DNA of 64,000 bases from Hyphomonas sp. (GTDB lineage: Bacteria; Pseudomonadota; Alphaproteobacteria; Caulobacterales; Hyphomonadaceae): positions 124,001-188,000 of the forward strand of contig NZ_WGLO01000008.1 in NCBI RefSeq assembly GCF_016125515.1, given 5' to 3'. The position numbers and the translations under genes are program-made. The notes below the pieces were generated by a model that saw only the letters and a program-made list of their open reading frames with translations, ran no database searches and had not been told where the DNA came from. The stretch's first letter is position 1. Every line of letters begins with the position of its first letter. This document shows positions 35,475 to 44,085 of this stretch, piece by piece.

Positions 35475-36515
35475 ATGGGCACGCGGATCGCGGTTGTCGG
35501 CGCAACGGGCAATGTGGGGCGCGAGCTCTTCAACATTCTGGACGAGCGTCTCTTCCCGGCGGACGAAGTCTTCGCCGTCGCCTCGCGCCGTTCGATCGGC
35601 AAGGAAATCTCCTATGGCGACCGCACGTTGAAGTGCCACGACCTGGAACAGTTCGACTTTTCGCGCGTCGACCTCGTGCTGATGTCGGCCGGCGGCAAGG
35701 TGTCCAAGCAGTGGGCACCGAAGATCGCCAAGGCCGGCGCCATCGTGATCGACAATTCGTCCACCTGGCGGATGGATCCGGACGTGCCGCTGGTCGTGCC
35801 GGAAGTGAACGCTGAGGCCGTCATGGGTTATGCGAAGAAGAACATCATCGCCAACCCCAACTGCTCCACCGCCCAGCTCGTCGTCGCGCTGAAGCCCATC
35901 CACGATGCAGTTGGCATCAAACGCGTTGTCGTGTCGACCTACCAGTCCGTTTCCGGCGCCGGCAAGGAGGCCATGGACGAGCTCTGGAACCAGACGCGCG
36001 GCGTGTTCGTAAACGACGAGCCGGTGATGGAAGTCTTCCAGAAGGAGATCGCCTTCAATGTCATCCCGCAGATCGACGTGTTCATGGAGGACGGCTTCAC
36101 CAAGGAAGAGTGGAAGATGACCGTCGAGACCAAGAAGATCCTCGACCCCGCCATCGAACTGGTCGCCACCTGCGTGCGCGTGCCGGTCTTCGTCGGCCAT
36201 TCCGAAGCTGTCCACATCGAGATGAATGGCCCGCTCAGCGCCAAGCAGGCCCGCGCCCTGCTGCGCGAAAGCCCGGGCCTGATGGTCGTTGATGATCCGG
36301 CCGAAGACCTCTACATCACGCCGAAGGAATGTGTCGGCGAATGGGCGACCTATGTCAGCCGCATCCGTACCGACAAGACGGTCGAGCATGGCCTTGCCTT
36401 CTGGTGCGTCGCAGACAACCTGCGTAAGGGCGCCGCCCTCAACGCGGTCCAGATCGCCGAGGAACTCCTGAACCGCGGCATCCTAAAACCCGCAACCGCA
36501 AAAGCCCGCGTCTGA
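35475..36515 (+). CDS. asd: Aspartate-semialdehyde dehydrogenase
   Basis: 346 residues from ATG 35475 behind GGAG. It makes aspartate semialdehyde for lysine/diaminopimelate, threonine and methionine. The NADP motif is RIAVVGATGNVGREL. The catalytic Cys130 is in NPNCSTAQLV. EMNGPLSAKQA (His/Arg region) and the late WCVADNLRKGAA complete the pattern. An upstream in-frame start at 35433 lacks a ribosome site. It is followed by a long palindromic repeat. Confidence 0.96.
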   Translation: MGTRIAVVGATGNVGRELFNILDERLFPADEVFAVASRRSIGKEISYGDRTLKCHDLEQFDFSRVDLVLMSAGGKVSKQWAPKIAKAGAIVIDNSSTWRMDPDVPLVVPEVNAEAVMGYAKKNIIANPNCSTAQLVVALKPIHDAVGIKRVVVSTYQSVSGAGKEAMDELWNQTRGVFVNDEPVMEVFQKEIAFNVIPQIDVFMEDGFTKEEWKMTVETKKILDPAIELVATCVRVPVFVGHSEAVHIEMNGPLSAKQARALLRESPGLMVVDDPAEDLYITPKECVGEWATYVSRIRTDKTVEHGLAFWCVADNLRKGAALNAVQIAEELLNRGILKPATAKARV

Positions 36516-36523
36516 CCTTAAAC

Positions 36524-36576
36524 ACCCGTCCCGCGTGCGGGAGAGGGCGGACCGGTCCGATCGGGCCGGGACGGGT
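36524..36576. repeat. Palindromic REP-like element with GTGAGGG end
   Basis: ACCCGTCCCG (36524-36533) pairs perfectly with CGGGACGGGT (36567-36576), with smaller palindromes between, and GTGAGGG follows. It lies between the convergent asd and prolyl-tRNA editing genes. Similar GTGAGGGG-bearing elements occur at 37890-38007. Confidence 0.6.
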
Positions 36577-36587
36577 GAGGGCCTTGC

Positions 36588-37085
36588 TCAAAGCACGCTG
36601 AAATCCAACACCTCGAATCCATGCCCTGTCGCCTCCACGAAGCGGCGGAAATCGGCTTGTGAAATCGCGGTCGTACCGGTGTTCACCAGCGGGTGGAAGT
36701 TCACCATCTCCGCCGCTGCCAGCACGGCGTCCACCAGGAATCGCACGCGCCCCGCCTTGTCGTTCATCAGCGCAAACGCCGTCACCGAGCCCGGCACCAC
36801 GCCCAGGACCTCGGTCATCAGCCCCGGCGCTCCAAAGGACAGCCGCGCCGTTCCGATCAGCTTGTGCAGCTGGTTCAGGCGGATCGATCCATGTGCTTCC
36901 GCCGCGATCAGCACCAGCTGTCCGTCCTTGTCCTTCAGGAACAGGTTCTTGGTGTGCGCGCCCGGCATGTCCGCCTTCAGCGCGGAGGACTGCTCGACCG
37001 TGAACATGGCCTCGTGCCACACGGTCGAATGGGCAATGCCGAGGGCATCGAGATAGGCGAACAGGTCATCAGGGCTTGCAGGCAT
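36588..37085 (-). CDS. YbaK/ProX-type prolyl-tRNA editing domain protein
   Basis: 165 residues from ATG 37085; an upstream frame to 37142 adds 19 residues without better support. The INS/YbaK fold shows VEQSSALKADMPGAHTKNLFLKDKDG, where Lys in HTKN is the key residue, and GSVTAFALMNDKAGRVRFLVDAVLA, FHPLVNTGTTAIS. It removes wrong amino acids (Ala or Cys) from tRNA-Pro in trans. It is divergent from the DUF6065 gene with 55 bases between starts. Confidence 0.88.
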   Translation of the reverse strand: MPASPDDLFAYLDALGIAHSTVWHEAMFTVEQSSALKADMPGAHTKNLFLKDKDGQLVLIAAEAHGSIRLNQLHKLIGTARLSFGAPGLMTEVLGVVPGSVTAFALMNDKAGRVRFLVDAVLAAAEMVNFHPLVNTGTTAISQADFRRFVEATGHGFEVLDFSVL

Positions 37086-37140
37086 GGCGCCCATTCGCCA
37101 AGACTTGCCCGTCCCGTCAAGAAACGATTGCCAAGCTGAC

Positions 37141-37878
37141 ATGCGCCTCGAATGCTACAAGATCTACGATGTCGCCCCGGAGATTGTCCCCGGCCGGTCT
37201 GACCGGGCCTGGATGGACGCGTTCGTGGACCGCCACCCCTATCGCTGCCTGCCGCTCACCATGGCGAACTCCACGGGCTGGGAAATCCTCTGCCCGATCG
37301 ATATCAAGGTCATCTGGAATGGCGGCCCGCGCAACGAAGACATCATCCTGAAAACCACCGGCGATCCGGCCGCCATCGCCAGCTTCGCCGACGCCCATTT
37401 CATGCGCGGCATCGTCACCTTCCACACAGGCCACCTGTTCCGTACCCCGCCTGGCTGGGGCGTCTGGGTCACCGGCCCGCCGAACTGGCCGAAGGACGGC
37501 ATCGCCCCGCTCACCGGCCTTGTCGAAACCGACTGGCTGCCTTTCCCGTTCACGATGAACTGGCAGATGACCCGCCCCGGCGAAGTCATTTTCCGCAAGG
37601 GTGAGCCTTTCGCCTTCATAACGCTGATGGAACACAAGCGCCTCGAGGAGATCGAGCCGGAGCGCAAGCTGATGCGCACGAATCCCGAGCTTGTCGAAGA
37701 ATACAACGCCTGGCGCGACAGCCGCGCGGACTTCAACACCCGCCTCAAATCCGGCGAACAGACCGCCATGAAAGAACGCTGGCAACGCCACTACATGCGC
37801 GGCGAAAAACCCACCGGCGACAAAGCCGACGCCCACCAGACCAAACGCCGCCTGAAGCCCCCGAAAGAGGTGAAGTAG
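37141..37878 (+). CDS. DUF6065 family protein
   Basis: 245 residues from ATG 37141; the upstream extension of 19 residues overlaps the divergent gene. The start MRLECYKIYDVAPEIVPG and the middle NSTGWEILCPIDIKVIWNGG, IVTFHTGHLFRTPPGWG and WGVWVTGPPNWPKDGI fit DUF6065. No catalytic motif is obvious. The C-terminal 50 residues are basic and charged (TKRRLKPPKEVK). Cytoplasmic. Function unknown. Confidence 0.75.
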   Translation: MRLECYKIYDVAPEIVPGRSDRAWMDAFVDRHPYRCLPLTMANSTGWEILCPIDIKVIWNGGPRNEDIILKTTGDPAAIASFADAHFMRGIVTFHTGHLFRTPPGWGVWVTGPPNWPKDGIAPLTGLVETDWLPFPFTMNWQMTRPGEVIFRKGEPFAFITLMEHKRLEEIEPERKLMRTNPELVEEYNAWRDSRADFNTRLKSGEQTAMKERWQRHYMRGEKPTGDKADAHQTKRRLKPPKEVK

Positions 37879-37889
37879 GGTTGCGTCCA

Positions 37890-38007
37890 CGCCCTCCGCC
37901 CAGTCGGTGAGGGGAGGGCGGCGCCTCGCTTTTTGGGATAGGCGGACAGGCCGACGTTGATTGGCATGTTTGCTCCCCGCTTGCGGGCAGGCTCGGGGTG
38001 AGGGGCC
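37890..38007. repeat. Tandem REP-like hairpins
   Basis: CGCCCTCC (37890-37897) pairs with GGAGGGCG (37913-37920). CCCGC/GCGGG follows at 37976-37987. GTGAGGGG occurs at about 37907 and again at about 37998. The elements fill the gap between convergent DUF6065 and hisE genes and resemble the one at 36524. Confidence 0.55.
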
Positions 38008-38014
38008 GAACGGT

Positions 38015-38362
38015 CTAGCCGTTCCGCCCTGCCTTCTCGTCGATTCCGCTGGTGCCCTGCCGGGCCTCCAGCGCCGCGGCCACATCATCCAGGCTCACGC
38101 CGCGCGACCGGAGCGCCACGAAGACATGGTAGAGCACATCCGCCGCCTCGCTCGCGACCCGTGCATCGCTCTCGCCTCGCACGGCGTCCGCCAGCTCGCC
38201 GCCTTCCTCGGCCACCTTGGCCGCGCAGGCGTCCGGCCCCTTGGCGAGAAGTCGCGCGGTCCAGCTCTTGCCGGCATCGCCTTCGGCGGCGCGCGCATCG
38301 ATCGTTTCGGCCAGGTGGGCCAGCACCGCGCCGAGGCGGGCAGGGGAGGCAAGGGCGGTCAT
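38015..38362 (-). CDS. hisE: Phosphoribosyl-ATP diphosphatase
   Basis: 115 residues behind CAGGAG. It hydrolyses phosphoribosyl-ATP to phosphoribosyl-AMP, the second step of histidine synthesis. The helical MazG-like core KVAEEGGELADAVR followed by SEAADVLYHVFVAL carries the metal-binding Glu and Asp residues. It is the last his gene of the series, separated from hisF by a plus-strand crotonase gene. Confidence 0.94.
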   Translation of the reverse strand: MTALASPARLGAVLAHLAETIDARAAEGDAGKSWTARLLAKGPDACAAKVAEEGGELADAVRGESDARVASEAADVLYHVFVALRSRGVSLDDVAAALEARQGTSGIDEKAGRNG

Positions 38363-38479
38363 GGGTCAGTCTCCTGTTCCCCGCCGTTTAGCGCCCCGGC
38401 GGTCCCGCGTCACCCGGCAACGCTTGACGTCCCCAGCGGAAGGGCGCCAGCTTCAGGCACAGGATCCGGAGGAAATGCC

Positions 38480-39289
38480 ATGAAAGACCGCGTCACGATT
38501 ACCATGCTTGAAGACGGCGTTGCCGATGTGCGCCTCGTGCGCATGGACAAGATGAACGCCCTCGACAACCTGATGTTCGCCGGCATCGCCGAGGCGATTG
38601 CCCAGCTGAAGGAAACCAATGGCCTGCGCGTGGTCGTGCTGTCCGGCGAAGGCCGCGCCTTCTGCGCCGGGCTGGACCTCTCCTCCATGGCCCAGCCGGG
38701 CGACGGCAAGAAGCAGGGCGAAGGCGCCACCGGCAGTCTCGGCAGCCGCAGCCATGGCATCGCCAACCTCGCGCAATATGTCGCCTGGGGCTGGCGCGAG
38801 CTTCCGGTGCCGGTCATCGCGGCCGTGCACGGCGTCGCCTTCGGCGGCGGGTTCCAGATCATGTCGGGCGCTGACATCCGCATCATCCATCCCGATACGC
38901 GCTGCGCCATCATGGAAATGAAGTGGGGCCTTGTGCCGGACATGGCGGGCTTCCCGCTTTGGCGCGGCAATGTGCGCGACGATGTGATCCGTGAGCTGAC
39001 CTATACGAACCGCGAGTTCAAGGGCCGCGAAGCGCACGAACTCGGCTTCGCCACCCAGGTTTCCGACACGCCGCTGGAAGATGCGCTGTGGCTCGCGAAG
39101 CTCATGGCCGGCAAACACCCGGCCGCGATGTGCGGGGCCAAACGGCTCTGCAATGCGATGGCCGATGCCACCGACGCCGAGCTGCTCGCCCTTGAAAGCA
39201 CCGAGCAGCTGAAGGTCATCCGCACACCGAACCAGATCGAAGCGGTGATGGCCGAGATGCAGAAGCGCCGCCCGTCCTTCGCCGATTAG
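38480..39289 (+). CDS. Crotonase/enoyl-CoA hydratase family protein
   Basis: 269 residues from ATG 38480 behind CGGAGGAAA; the long upstream frame is a shadow of hisE. The crotonase fold shows VVLSGEGRAFCAGLDLSSM and the oxyanion loop VHGVAFGGGFQIM. A Glu in MEMKWGLVPD sits at a catalytic position. It acts on a CoA thioester, perhaps in fatty-acid or amino-acid breakdown; the exact substrate is unknown. It stands between hisE and hisF on the opposite strand, and its stop abuts that of hisF. Confidence 0.9.
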   Translation: MKDRVTITMLEDGVADVRLVRMDKMNALDNLMFAGIAEAIAQLKETNGLRVVVLSGEGRAFCAGLDLSSMAQPGDGKKQGEGATGSLGSRSHGIANLAQYVAWGWRELPVPVIAAVHGVAFGGGFQIMSGADIRIIHPDTRCAIMEMKWGLVPDMAGFPLWRGNVRDDVIRELTYTNREFKGREAHELGFATQVSDTPLEDALWLAKLMAGKHPAAMCGAKRLCNAMADATDAELLALESTEQLKVIRTPNQIEAVMAEMQKRRPSFAD

Positions 39290-40048
39290 TCAGACCGTCC
39301 GCACCGGCGCGCCGGCCTTGTTCAGCGCGCCGCGTGCCTCAGCGAGGGTGGCTTCGCCGAAATGGAAGATCGACGCGGCCAGCACCGCGCTCGCGCCGCC
39401 TTCCAGAACGGCCGGGGCGAAATCGTTCACGCTGCCCGCGCCGCCGGACGCGATGACGGGAATGGTGACTGCCGAGGACACCGCCTTCAGTAGCGCGATG
39501 TCGTAGCCGGACTTGGTGCCGTCGCGGTCCATCGAGGTGAGGAGGATTTCGCCCGCGCCGCGCCGGGCGGCTTCGCGGGCAAATTCCACCGCGTCGATGC
39601 CGGTTGCCTTGCGTCCGCCATGGGTGAAGATCTCCCATCCTTCGCCGGACTTGCGCGCGTCGATGGCAACCACCACACATTGCCGGCCGGCTTTTGCCGC
39701 GCAGGCGGAGATCAGCGCCGGGTCGGCAACGGCGGCGGAATTGATCGCCACCTTGTCCGCGCCCGCCCGCAGGAGGGCCACCATGTCCTCCACCGAGCGC
39801 ACGCCGCCGCCCACCGTCAGCGGCATGAAACACGCCTCGGCCGTGCGGCTCACCGTGTCCAGCAGCGTGCCGCGGCCTTCATGGCTGGCCGTGATGTCGA
39901 GGAAGCAGAGCTCGTCCGCCCCTTGCGCATCATAGGCGCGCGCCAGCGCCACGGGGTCGCCGGCATCTTTCAGGTCGACGAAATTGACGCCCTTCACGGT
40001 GCGGCCGTCCTTCACATCGAGACAGGGGATGATGCGCGTCTTCAGCAT
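39290..40048 (-). CDS. hisF: Imidazole glycerol phosphate synthase subunit HisF
   Basis: 252 residues. The cyclase half of the HisH-HisF enzyme, a (beta/alpha)8 barrel. [23 protein letters not shown] carries the first catalytic Asp. GGVRSVEDM and [17 protein letters not shown] with the second Asp, and [13 protein letters not shown] with the phosphate site, complete it. The ribosome site GGGAGG lies about 13 bases upstream. It is separated from hisA by about 2.6 kb of other genes. Confidence 0.97.
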   Translation of the reverse strand: MLKTRIIPCLDVKDGRTVKGVNFVDLKDAGDPVALARAYDAQGADELCFLDITASHEGRGTLLDTVSRTAEACFMPLTVGGGVRSVEDMVALLRAGADKVAINSAAVADPALISACAAKAGRQCVVVAIDARKSGEGWEIFTHGGRKATGIDAVEFAREAARRGAGEILLTSMDRDGTKSGYDIALLKAVSSAVTIPVIASGGAGSVNDFAPAVLEGGASAVLAASIFHFGEATLAEARGALNKAGAPVRTV

Positions 40049-40246
40049 GCGCGCGGTTTAGCCTCCCGGCGCCGCGTGCGCCATCCCCAATCCGGCCCAA
40101 TCAACCGAGAAACATAAAATGAACAAAGCGGCGGAGTCACGCCAGGTCCTGCACGCCGCTGAAGCCGATCGGTGAAATTGCGCCGATCGTCCGGAGGCGG
40201 ATTTAACCCGTCCCAGGTACAAAAAGGTCAACAAAGGGGAGTGAGA

Positions 40247-41008
40247 ATGCGCCTGTCTGCCGATCTGCGAAGAGGCCTCGTATCCGGGGGACTGATCACG
40301 GCGTTCTCCGTCTTCGCCTCGGTCGTGCCGACTTATATCTGGCTGCAGATCGACCCCGTGATCCGCGCGCCTGATGTCCTGCTCAGCGCCCTGGTGCTGC
40401 CGATGCTGATCGCGCCGAGCTGTGCCTTCTACATCATCCGCGCCCGTTTGCGCGCCGACCAGCTGGCGCGGCAAAACCACCGGCTGGCCAATGTCGACGA
40501 GTTGACCGGCCTGCCCAACCGGCGCGCCTTCTTCGCCGCGGCCCAGGGCCTGCAGGCGGCGGCCGGCCAGAACCGCGTCTTCGTCTGCGCTATCGCCGAC
40601 ATCGACAATTTCAAACAGGTTAACGACACGTTCGGCCACGAGGCTGGCGACCGCGTGCTGAAAACCGTAGGCGGAATATTCCGGTCCATGACGCCCGGCT
40701 CCGGCATCATCGCGCGCCTCGGCGGCGAGGAATTCGCCATGGCCGGCGTGTTCGGCGACCGCTATGCCGCGCAGGTGTTCTGCGAGCAGATGGTCGCGCG
40801 GGTGGCCGCCGAAGCCGGCCTTGCCATCGAGCGTCAGGGCCGCCTCACCATCAGCCTCGGTTTCTGCATCGCGGCGCCGGGCGAAACCGTCTCCACCCTG
40901 CTCAGCCGCGCCGACCATGCGCTCTACCAGGCCAAGCTCGCCGGCAAGAACTGCGCGCTCGACGCCGAGGTTACGTGGACACAGCGCGCCCAGGCGGCAA
41001 ACCACTAG
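40247..41008 (+). CDS. Membrane-bound diguanylate cyclase (GGEEF)
   Basis: 253 residues from ATG 40247 behind AAAGGGGAG. Two hydrophobic helices (about 11-30 and 44-66) anchor a short coiled coil and a GGDEF domain at about 80-245. The site is GGEEF at 159-163, a working variant, with ADIDNFKQVNDTFGHEAGD for metal and base binding. No RxxD inhibitory site is present, so product feedback is unlikely. It makes cyclic di-GMP. No sensor domain is visible beyond the membrane helices. Confidence 0.92.
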   Translation: MRLSADLRRGLVSGGLITAFSVFASVVPTYIWLQIDPVIRAPDVLLSALVLPMLIAPSCAFYIIRARLRADQLARQNHRLANVDELTGLPNRRAFFAAAQGLQAAAGQNRVFVCAIADIDNFKQVNDTFGHEAGDRVLKTVGGIFRSMTPGSGIIARLGGEEFAMAGVFGDRYAAQVFCEQMVARVAAEAGLAIERQGRLTISLGFCIAAPGETVSTLLSRADHALYQAKLAGKNCALDAEVTWTQRAQAANH

Positions 41009-41077
41009 CCCGGGCAAAAAAGGTTTCCGGATTGCCGGAACGGCAGGTAGGCTCGCGGGCCGGAAGGGGACGCTACC

Positions 41078-41665
41078 ATGAAAGTACTGATCACTTGCCT
41101 GTTCAGCGTGCTCCTGTCGGGCTCGCTGGGCGCAGCGGCACAAGGTTGCTCGGTGGACCAACGCATCGAGCTGGCGAAGGCCGGCTACGACAAGGCCGAG
41201 GTCGAGGTCCTGTGCGCGACGGATATGTCCGCGCCGGCGGTTGCCACTCCCACCCGCACACCGGACGAAGTGCTGTCAGCCGCGAGCTACGACGCGGATG
41301 ATGACGGTCCGCTCAAGCGCATTTTTTCCAGGCGTGAAAAGTGTGAATTCCTTTCCGACATGGTCCGGGTCAATAACAACAAGAAGACCTTCGGCGGTTA
41401 TTATTCAAAGCTGATGCGCTACGGAATTTTTGATGTCGGCAAACACCAGGCCCAGCTCGTGTCTGACCGTGGTGCCGGAACTTTGTCGGCCTCGATTTCG
41501 ATGACGGCCTGGGGCCTCGGCGCCGCAAACGAGACCTGCTACGCCTTGCTCATCCGCCGTCAGGATATTGCGCCGGAAGCCTTCGACGCCGCGGTGGCCG
41601 AAGCGCAGGCGGAGTTTGACGCCGTGCGCGGCGCGCTCATTGCAAAAGGCGTTGAGTTCGATTGA
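41078..41665 (+). CDS. Secreted protein of unknown function
   Basis: 195 residues behind GGAAGGGG. The signal peptide (hydrophobic 4-15) is cut near GAAA-Q. The mature start GCSVDQRIELAKAGYDKAEVEVLC resembles the short helical motif that often starts SHOCT-like segments. A Pro/Thr linker follows, then a domain with REKCEFLSDMVRVNNNKKTFGGYYSKLMRYGIFD and a regular C-terminal helix. I do not recognise the family. It may share a message with the cyclase 69 bases upstream. Confidence 0.75.
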   Translation: MKVLITCLFSVLLSGSLGAAAQGCSVDQRIELAKAGYDKAEVEVLCATDMSAPAVATPTRTPDEVLSAASYDADDDGPLKRIFSRREKCEFLSDMVRVNNNKKTFGGYYSKLMRYGIFDVGKHQAQLVSDRGAGTLSASISMTAWGLGAANETCYALLIRRQDIAPEAFDAAVAEAQAEFDAVRGALIAKGVEFD

Positions 41666-41760
41666 AGCGCCCGGCCCGTTTGGGGCGGGGCCGTGTTTCT
41701 GCTATAGAGGCGCGGGGGTCTTGAAACAGAAGGGCGCAGCGCGCCCGGGAAAGGAAAGAC

Positions 41761-41955
41761 ATGAGCCTGAAACGTGAAACCCTGAAAGCCGCCGAGCGGA
41801 TCCGCCAGGACGACACTGAGAACCTCTGCCGCCTCGCTGCGCGGCTCACCCAGCTGCAGGCCGATGCCGGCACGCCGGACGAAACCGAAACCGACCTCGC
41901 CCACGCCCTGCGCAACCGCCGTATGCTGCGCCGGCCGCTCTCCTCCGCGCGCTAG
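41761..41955 (+). CDS. Small charged protein of unknown function
   Basis: 64 residues behind AAAGGAAAG. Mostly helical and rich in Arg, Glu and Leu (LCRLAARLTQLQADA), ending in a basic tail (NRRMLRRPLSSAR). No domain is visible. Its stop overlaps the convergent membrane-protein gene by four bases. Support is the ribosome site and codon use like that of its neighbours. Confidence 0.65.
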   Translation: MSLKRETLKAAERIRQDDTENLCRLAARLTQLQADAGTPDETETDLAHALRNRRMLRRPLSSAR

Positions 41956-42326
41956 CGCCGGAAGAAAATCCGGTCCGCCATCAGCGCGAGCGGCACAGGC
42001 ACGGCAGCGGCCAGCATCAGCGGCCAATACGGATGAAGCGCTGGCACAGCGTTCCATGCGGCTTCCGACATGGGCAGAATGAGCGCGGCGCCGATAATTC
42101 CCGTCAGCACGATGAGTGTATCGAGAACCAGCCGGGGCAGGATGACCATCAGCGCCAGCACGGACCAGACCGAGCCGATGGCGGCCAGCCACAGCGCGGC
42201 CAGCCCGCACAGCAGGAAGAGTCCGGCCACTACGAAAATCGGCAGCTTGGCCAACGCGGGGCGCACCAAAGGCAGCTGAGGTGGGCTAAGCACCAGAGGC
42301 GGTGCACGGGGCGGCTCGACGAGCAT
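41952..42326 (-). CDS. Small membrane protein of unknown function
   Basis: 124 residues from ATG 42326. Three to four hydrophobic segments (IFVVAGLFLLCGLAALWLAA, VLALMVILPRLVLDTLIVLTG, PLMLAAAVPVPLALMA) follow a Pro-rich cytoplasmic head. I know no family for it. There is no ribosome site, and a promoter at 42333-42362 predicts transcription beginning at or next to the ATG, so it may be leaderless. A longer frame starts at 42362 inside that promoter and is rejected. Confidence 0.7.
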   Translation of the reverse strand: MLVEPPRAPPLVLSPPQLPLVRPALAKLPIFVVAGLFLLCGLAALWLAAIGSVWSVLALMVILPRLVLDTLIVLTGIIGAALILPMSEAAWNAVPALHPYWPLMLAAAVPVPLALMADRIFFRR

Positions 42327-42627
42327 GTGAAGAACATAACACGAACACGATAAAAAAGTCAAAGCCGTGGGCGATGAAATTCCGGTTAGGGTTATGCAGC
42401 TTCGATCCGTTTACGGATGAGCAAAGGCGTGATGGACTACAGCTTAAACTATCCCACCAAATCGCTCGCTACTCCAGAAATTCCGGAATAAATTTTCAAC
42501 CTTGTCAAAGGTTACCTCAATTCCGCCGCTCGCAGCTTCCGGTCGGCGACAATATTGCAAACGGGCGCCAACCGGCTCTGATCTTTCTTTGTCATCATGA
42601 GCCGATTCGCCTTGTAAATGTTAAACT
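42327..42627. other. Lower-GC intergenic stretch between a membrane gene and hisA
   Basis: About 300 bases that are clearly richer in A and T than the flanks. A plus-strand frame from ATG 42375 could encode about 85 residues, but it has no ribosome site and an atypical composition. The promoter of the minus-strand gene lies at its left end. The rest shows no gene I can support, and hisA ends at its right edge without a clear terminator. Confidence 0.5.
42333..42362 (-). promoter_or_regulatory. Sigma-70-type promoter for the leaderless membrane-protein gene
   Basis: On the minus strand TTGACT (42362-42357) and TATGTT (42338-42333) are 18 bases apart. The predicted start of transcription, about seven bases on, falls at the ATG of the gene (42326). 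Confidence 0.5.
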
Positions 42628-43365
42628 TTAGAGATTCTTGGAAGCTACCTCAACAGCCTCCGCCACCTCAATATCGCCGTCATACAGCGCGCGGCCCAGG
42701 ATTGTGCCTTCGATGGGGGTGCCAGGGGCGGCGCGCAGGCGCCGGATGTCGTCCACGCTGGCAACCCCGCCCGAGGCAATGATTGGTATACGGACGGTAT
42801 TGGCGAGGCCCGAGGTGAAGGCCACGTTCACGCCGGTCTTCAGGCCGTCGCGGCTGATATCGGTGGCGATGATCGCGGCCACGCCGCAATCCTCGAAGGC
42901 GCGGGCGAGGTCCACCGCCGCCATGTCGCTCGTCTCGGCCCAGCCTTCCACCGCCACCATGCCGTCCTTCGCGTCGATGCCCACCACGATCCGGCCGGGC
43001 AGGGCGCGGGCAGCAGTCTTCACCAGTTCCGGATCGCGCAGGGCCACCGTGCCGAGGATGACGCGCGAGATGCCGGCCTCCAGCCAGGCGTCGATCTGCG
43101 CGCGCGTGCGGATGCCGCCGCCGAGCTGAACCGGAGCGGGCGTGGATTTCAGGATCGAGGCGACCGCGTCGCGGTTAACCGGCGCGCCCGCAAAGGCGCC
43201 GTTCAGGTCCACCACATGCAGATGGGTGAAGCCCATCGCGTGAAAGGCGGCGGCCTGGTTGCCGGGATCGGTGTTGAACACCGTGGCCGCGTCCATCTCG
43301 CCGCGCAGCAGGCGCACGCAGGCGCCGTCCTTAAGGTCGATGGCGGGGTAGAGGGTGAAGGTCAT
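42628..43365 (-). CDS. hisA: Phosphoribosylformimino-5-aminoimidazole carboxamide ribotide isomerase
   Basis: 245 residues from ATG 43365, overlapping the hisH stop by four bases; the longer frame is rejected. It opens the ring of ProFAR in the fourth step of histidine synthesis. Marks are [20 protein letters not shown] with the first catalytic Asp, [41 protein letters not shown] with the second Asp, and [16 protein letters not shown]. It is co-translated with hisH. Confidence 0.96.
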   Translation of the reverse strand: MTFTLYPAIDLKDGACVRLLRGEMDAATVFNTDPGNQAAAFHAMGFTHLHVVDLNGAFAGAPVNRDAVASILKSTPAPVQLGGGIRTRAQIDAWLEAGISRVILGTVALRDPELVKTAARALPGRIVVGIDAKDGMVAVEGWAETSDMAAVDLARAFEDCGVAAIIATDISRDGLKTGVNVAFTSGLANTVRIPIIASGGVASVDDIRRLRAAPGTPIEGTILGRALYDGDIEVAEAVEVASKNL

Positions 43366-43994
43366 GGGGTCCAGTTCAGGAAATTGCCGAGCAGTGCCAG
43401 CCCCACCTTCTGGCTCTTCTCCGGGTGGAACTGCGTGCCGAACAGGTTGTCGCGGGCAACCGCCGCCGCGAAGGGCGAGCCGTAATCGCACCAGGCGGCG
43501 ACATCGGCCTCGTTTTCCGGGCGGAAGACATAAGAGTGGGTGAAATAGGCATGCGTGCCCGCGCCGAGCCCGGCGAGCACGGGGTGCGCGTCCGGGAAGG
43601 CGAGCTCGTTCCAGCCGACATGCGGCACCGGCAGGCCGGGCGCGGGCACCAGCCCCTCGACCAGCCCGTGGATCCAGCCGAGGCCGCGCGTCTCGCCGTC
43701 CTCAAGGCCAAGGTCCGCCATCAGCTGCATGCCGACACAGATGCCGAGGAACGGGCGCGCGCGCTTCAGCACGGCGTCTTCCAGCGCTTCGATCATGCCC
43801 GGAACGGCGCGCAGGGCGCCCGCACAGTCGGCAAAGTGGCCGACGCCCGGCAGCACGATCCGGTCGGCGGCGGCGAGGTCGTCCGGCCGGGCGGTGATCT
43901 GGATGTCGTGCGCGCCGGCGGCGGCGGCCACAAGGGCGCGCCCGCACGAGTGCAGGTTGCCGGAGCCATAGTCGATGAGCGCAACGCGGGACAT
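43362..43994 (-). CDS. hisH: Imidazole glycerol phosphate synthase subunit HisH
   Basis: 210 residues from ATG 43994; ATG 44006 would add four residues, and the frame to 44063 adds a non-family head. The class I glutamine amidotransferase gives ammonia to His[21 protein letters not shown] opens it, the nucleophile Cys is in [11 protein letters not shown], and [14 protein letters not shown] holds the His and Glu. It is the first gene of the hisH-hisA pair; hisF is 3 kb away. Confidence 0.94.
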   Translation of the reverse strand: MSRVALIDYGSGNLHSCGRALVAAAAGAHDIQITARPDDLAAADRIVLPGVGHFADCAGALRAVPGMIEALEDAVLKRARPFLGICVGMQLMADLGLEDGETRGLGWIHGLVEGLVPAPGLPVPHVGWNELAFPDAHPVLAGLGAGTHAYFTHSYVFRPENEADVAAWCDYGSPFAAAVARDNLFGTQFHPEKSQKVGLALLGNFLNWTP

Positions 43995-44085
43995 GGCCGG
44001 GCTCATAGCGGCGCGGGCGGGCCGTGGCAATTGAGAGGTGTTTGGGGTAATCTGCTGGTCCACGCCGCAAATGCGAGGCTGACCT

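Noticed and set aside
40166-40189. CGATCGG/CCGATCG inverted repeat before the cyclase gene
   Set aside because: It is short and palindromic sites of this type are frequent in GC-rich DNA; no further support.
42375-42631. Possible 85-residue gene in the lower-GC stretch
   Set aside because: No ribosome site, atypical composition, and an overlap with the hisA end; kept only as part of an intergenic note.
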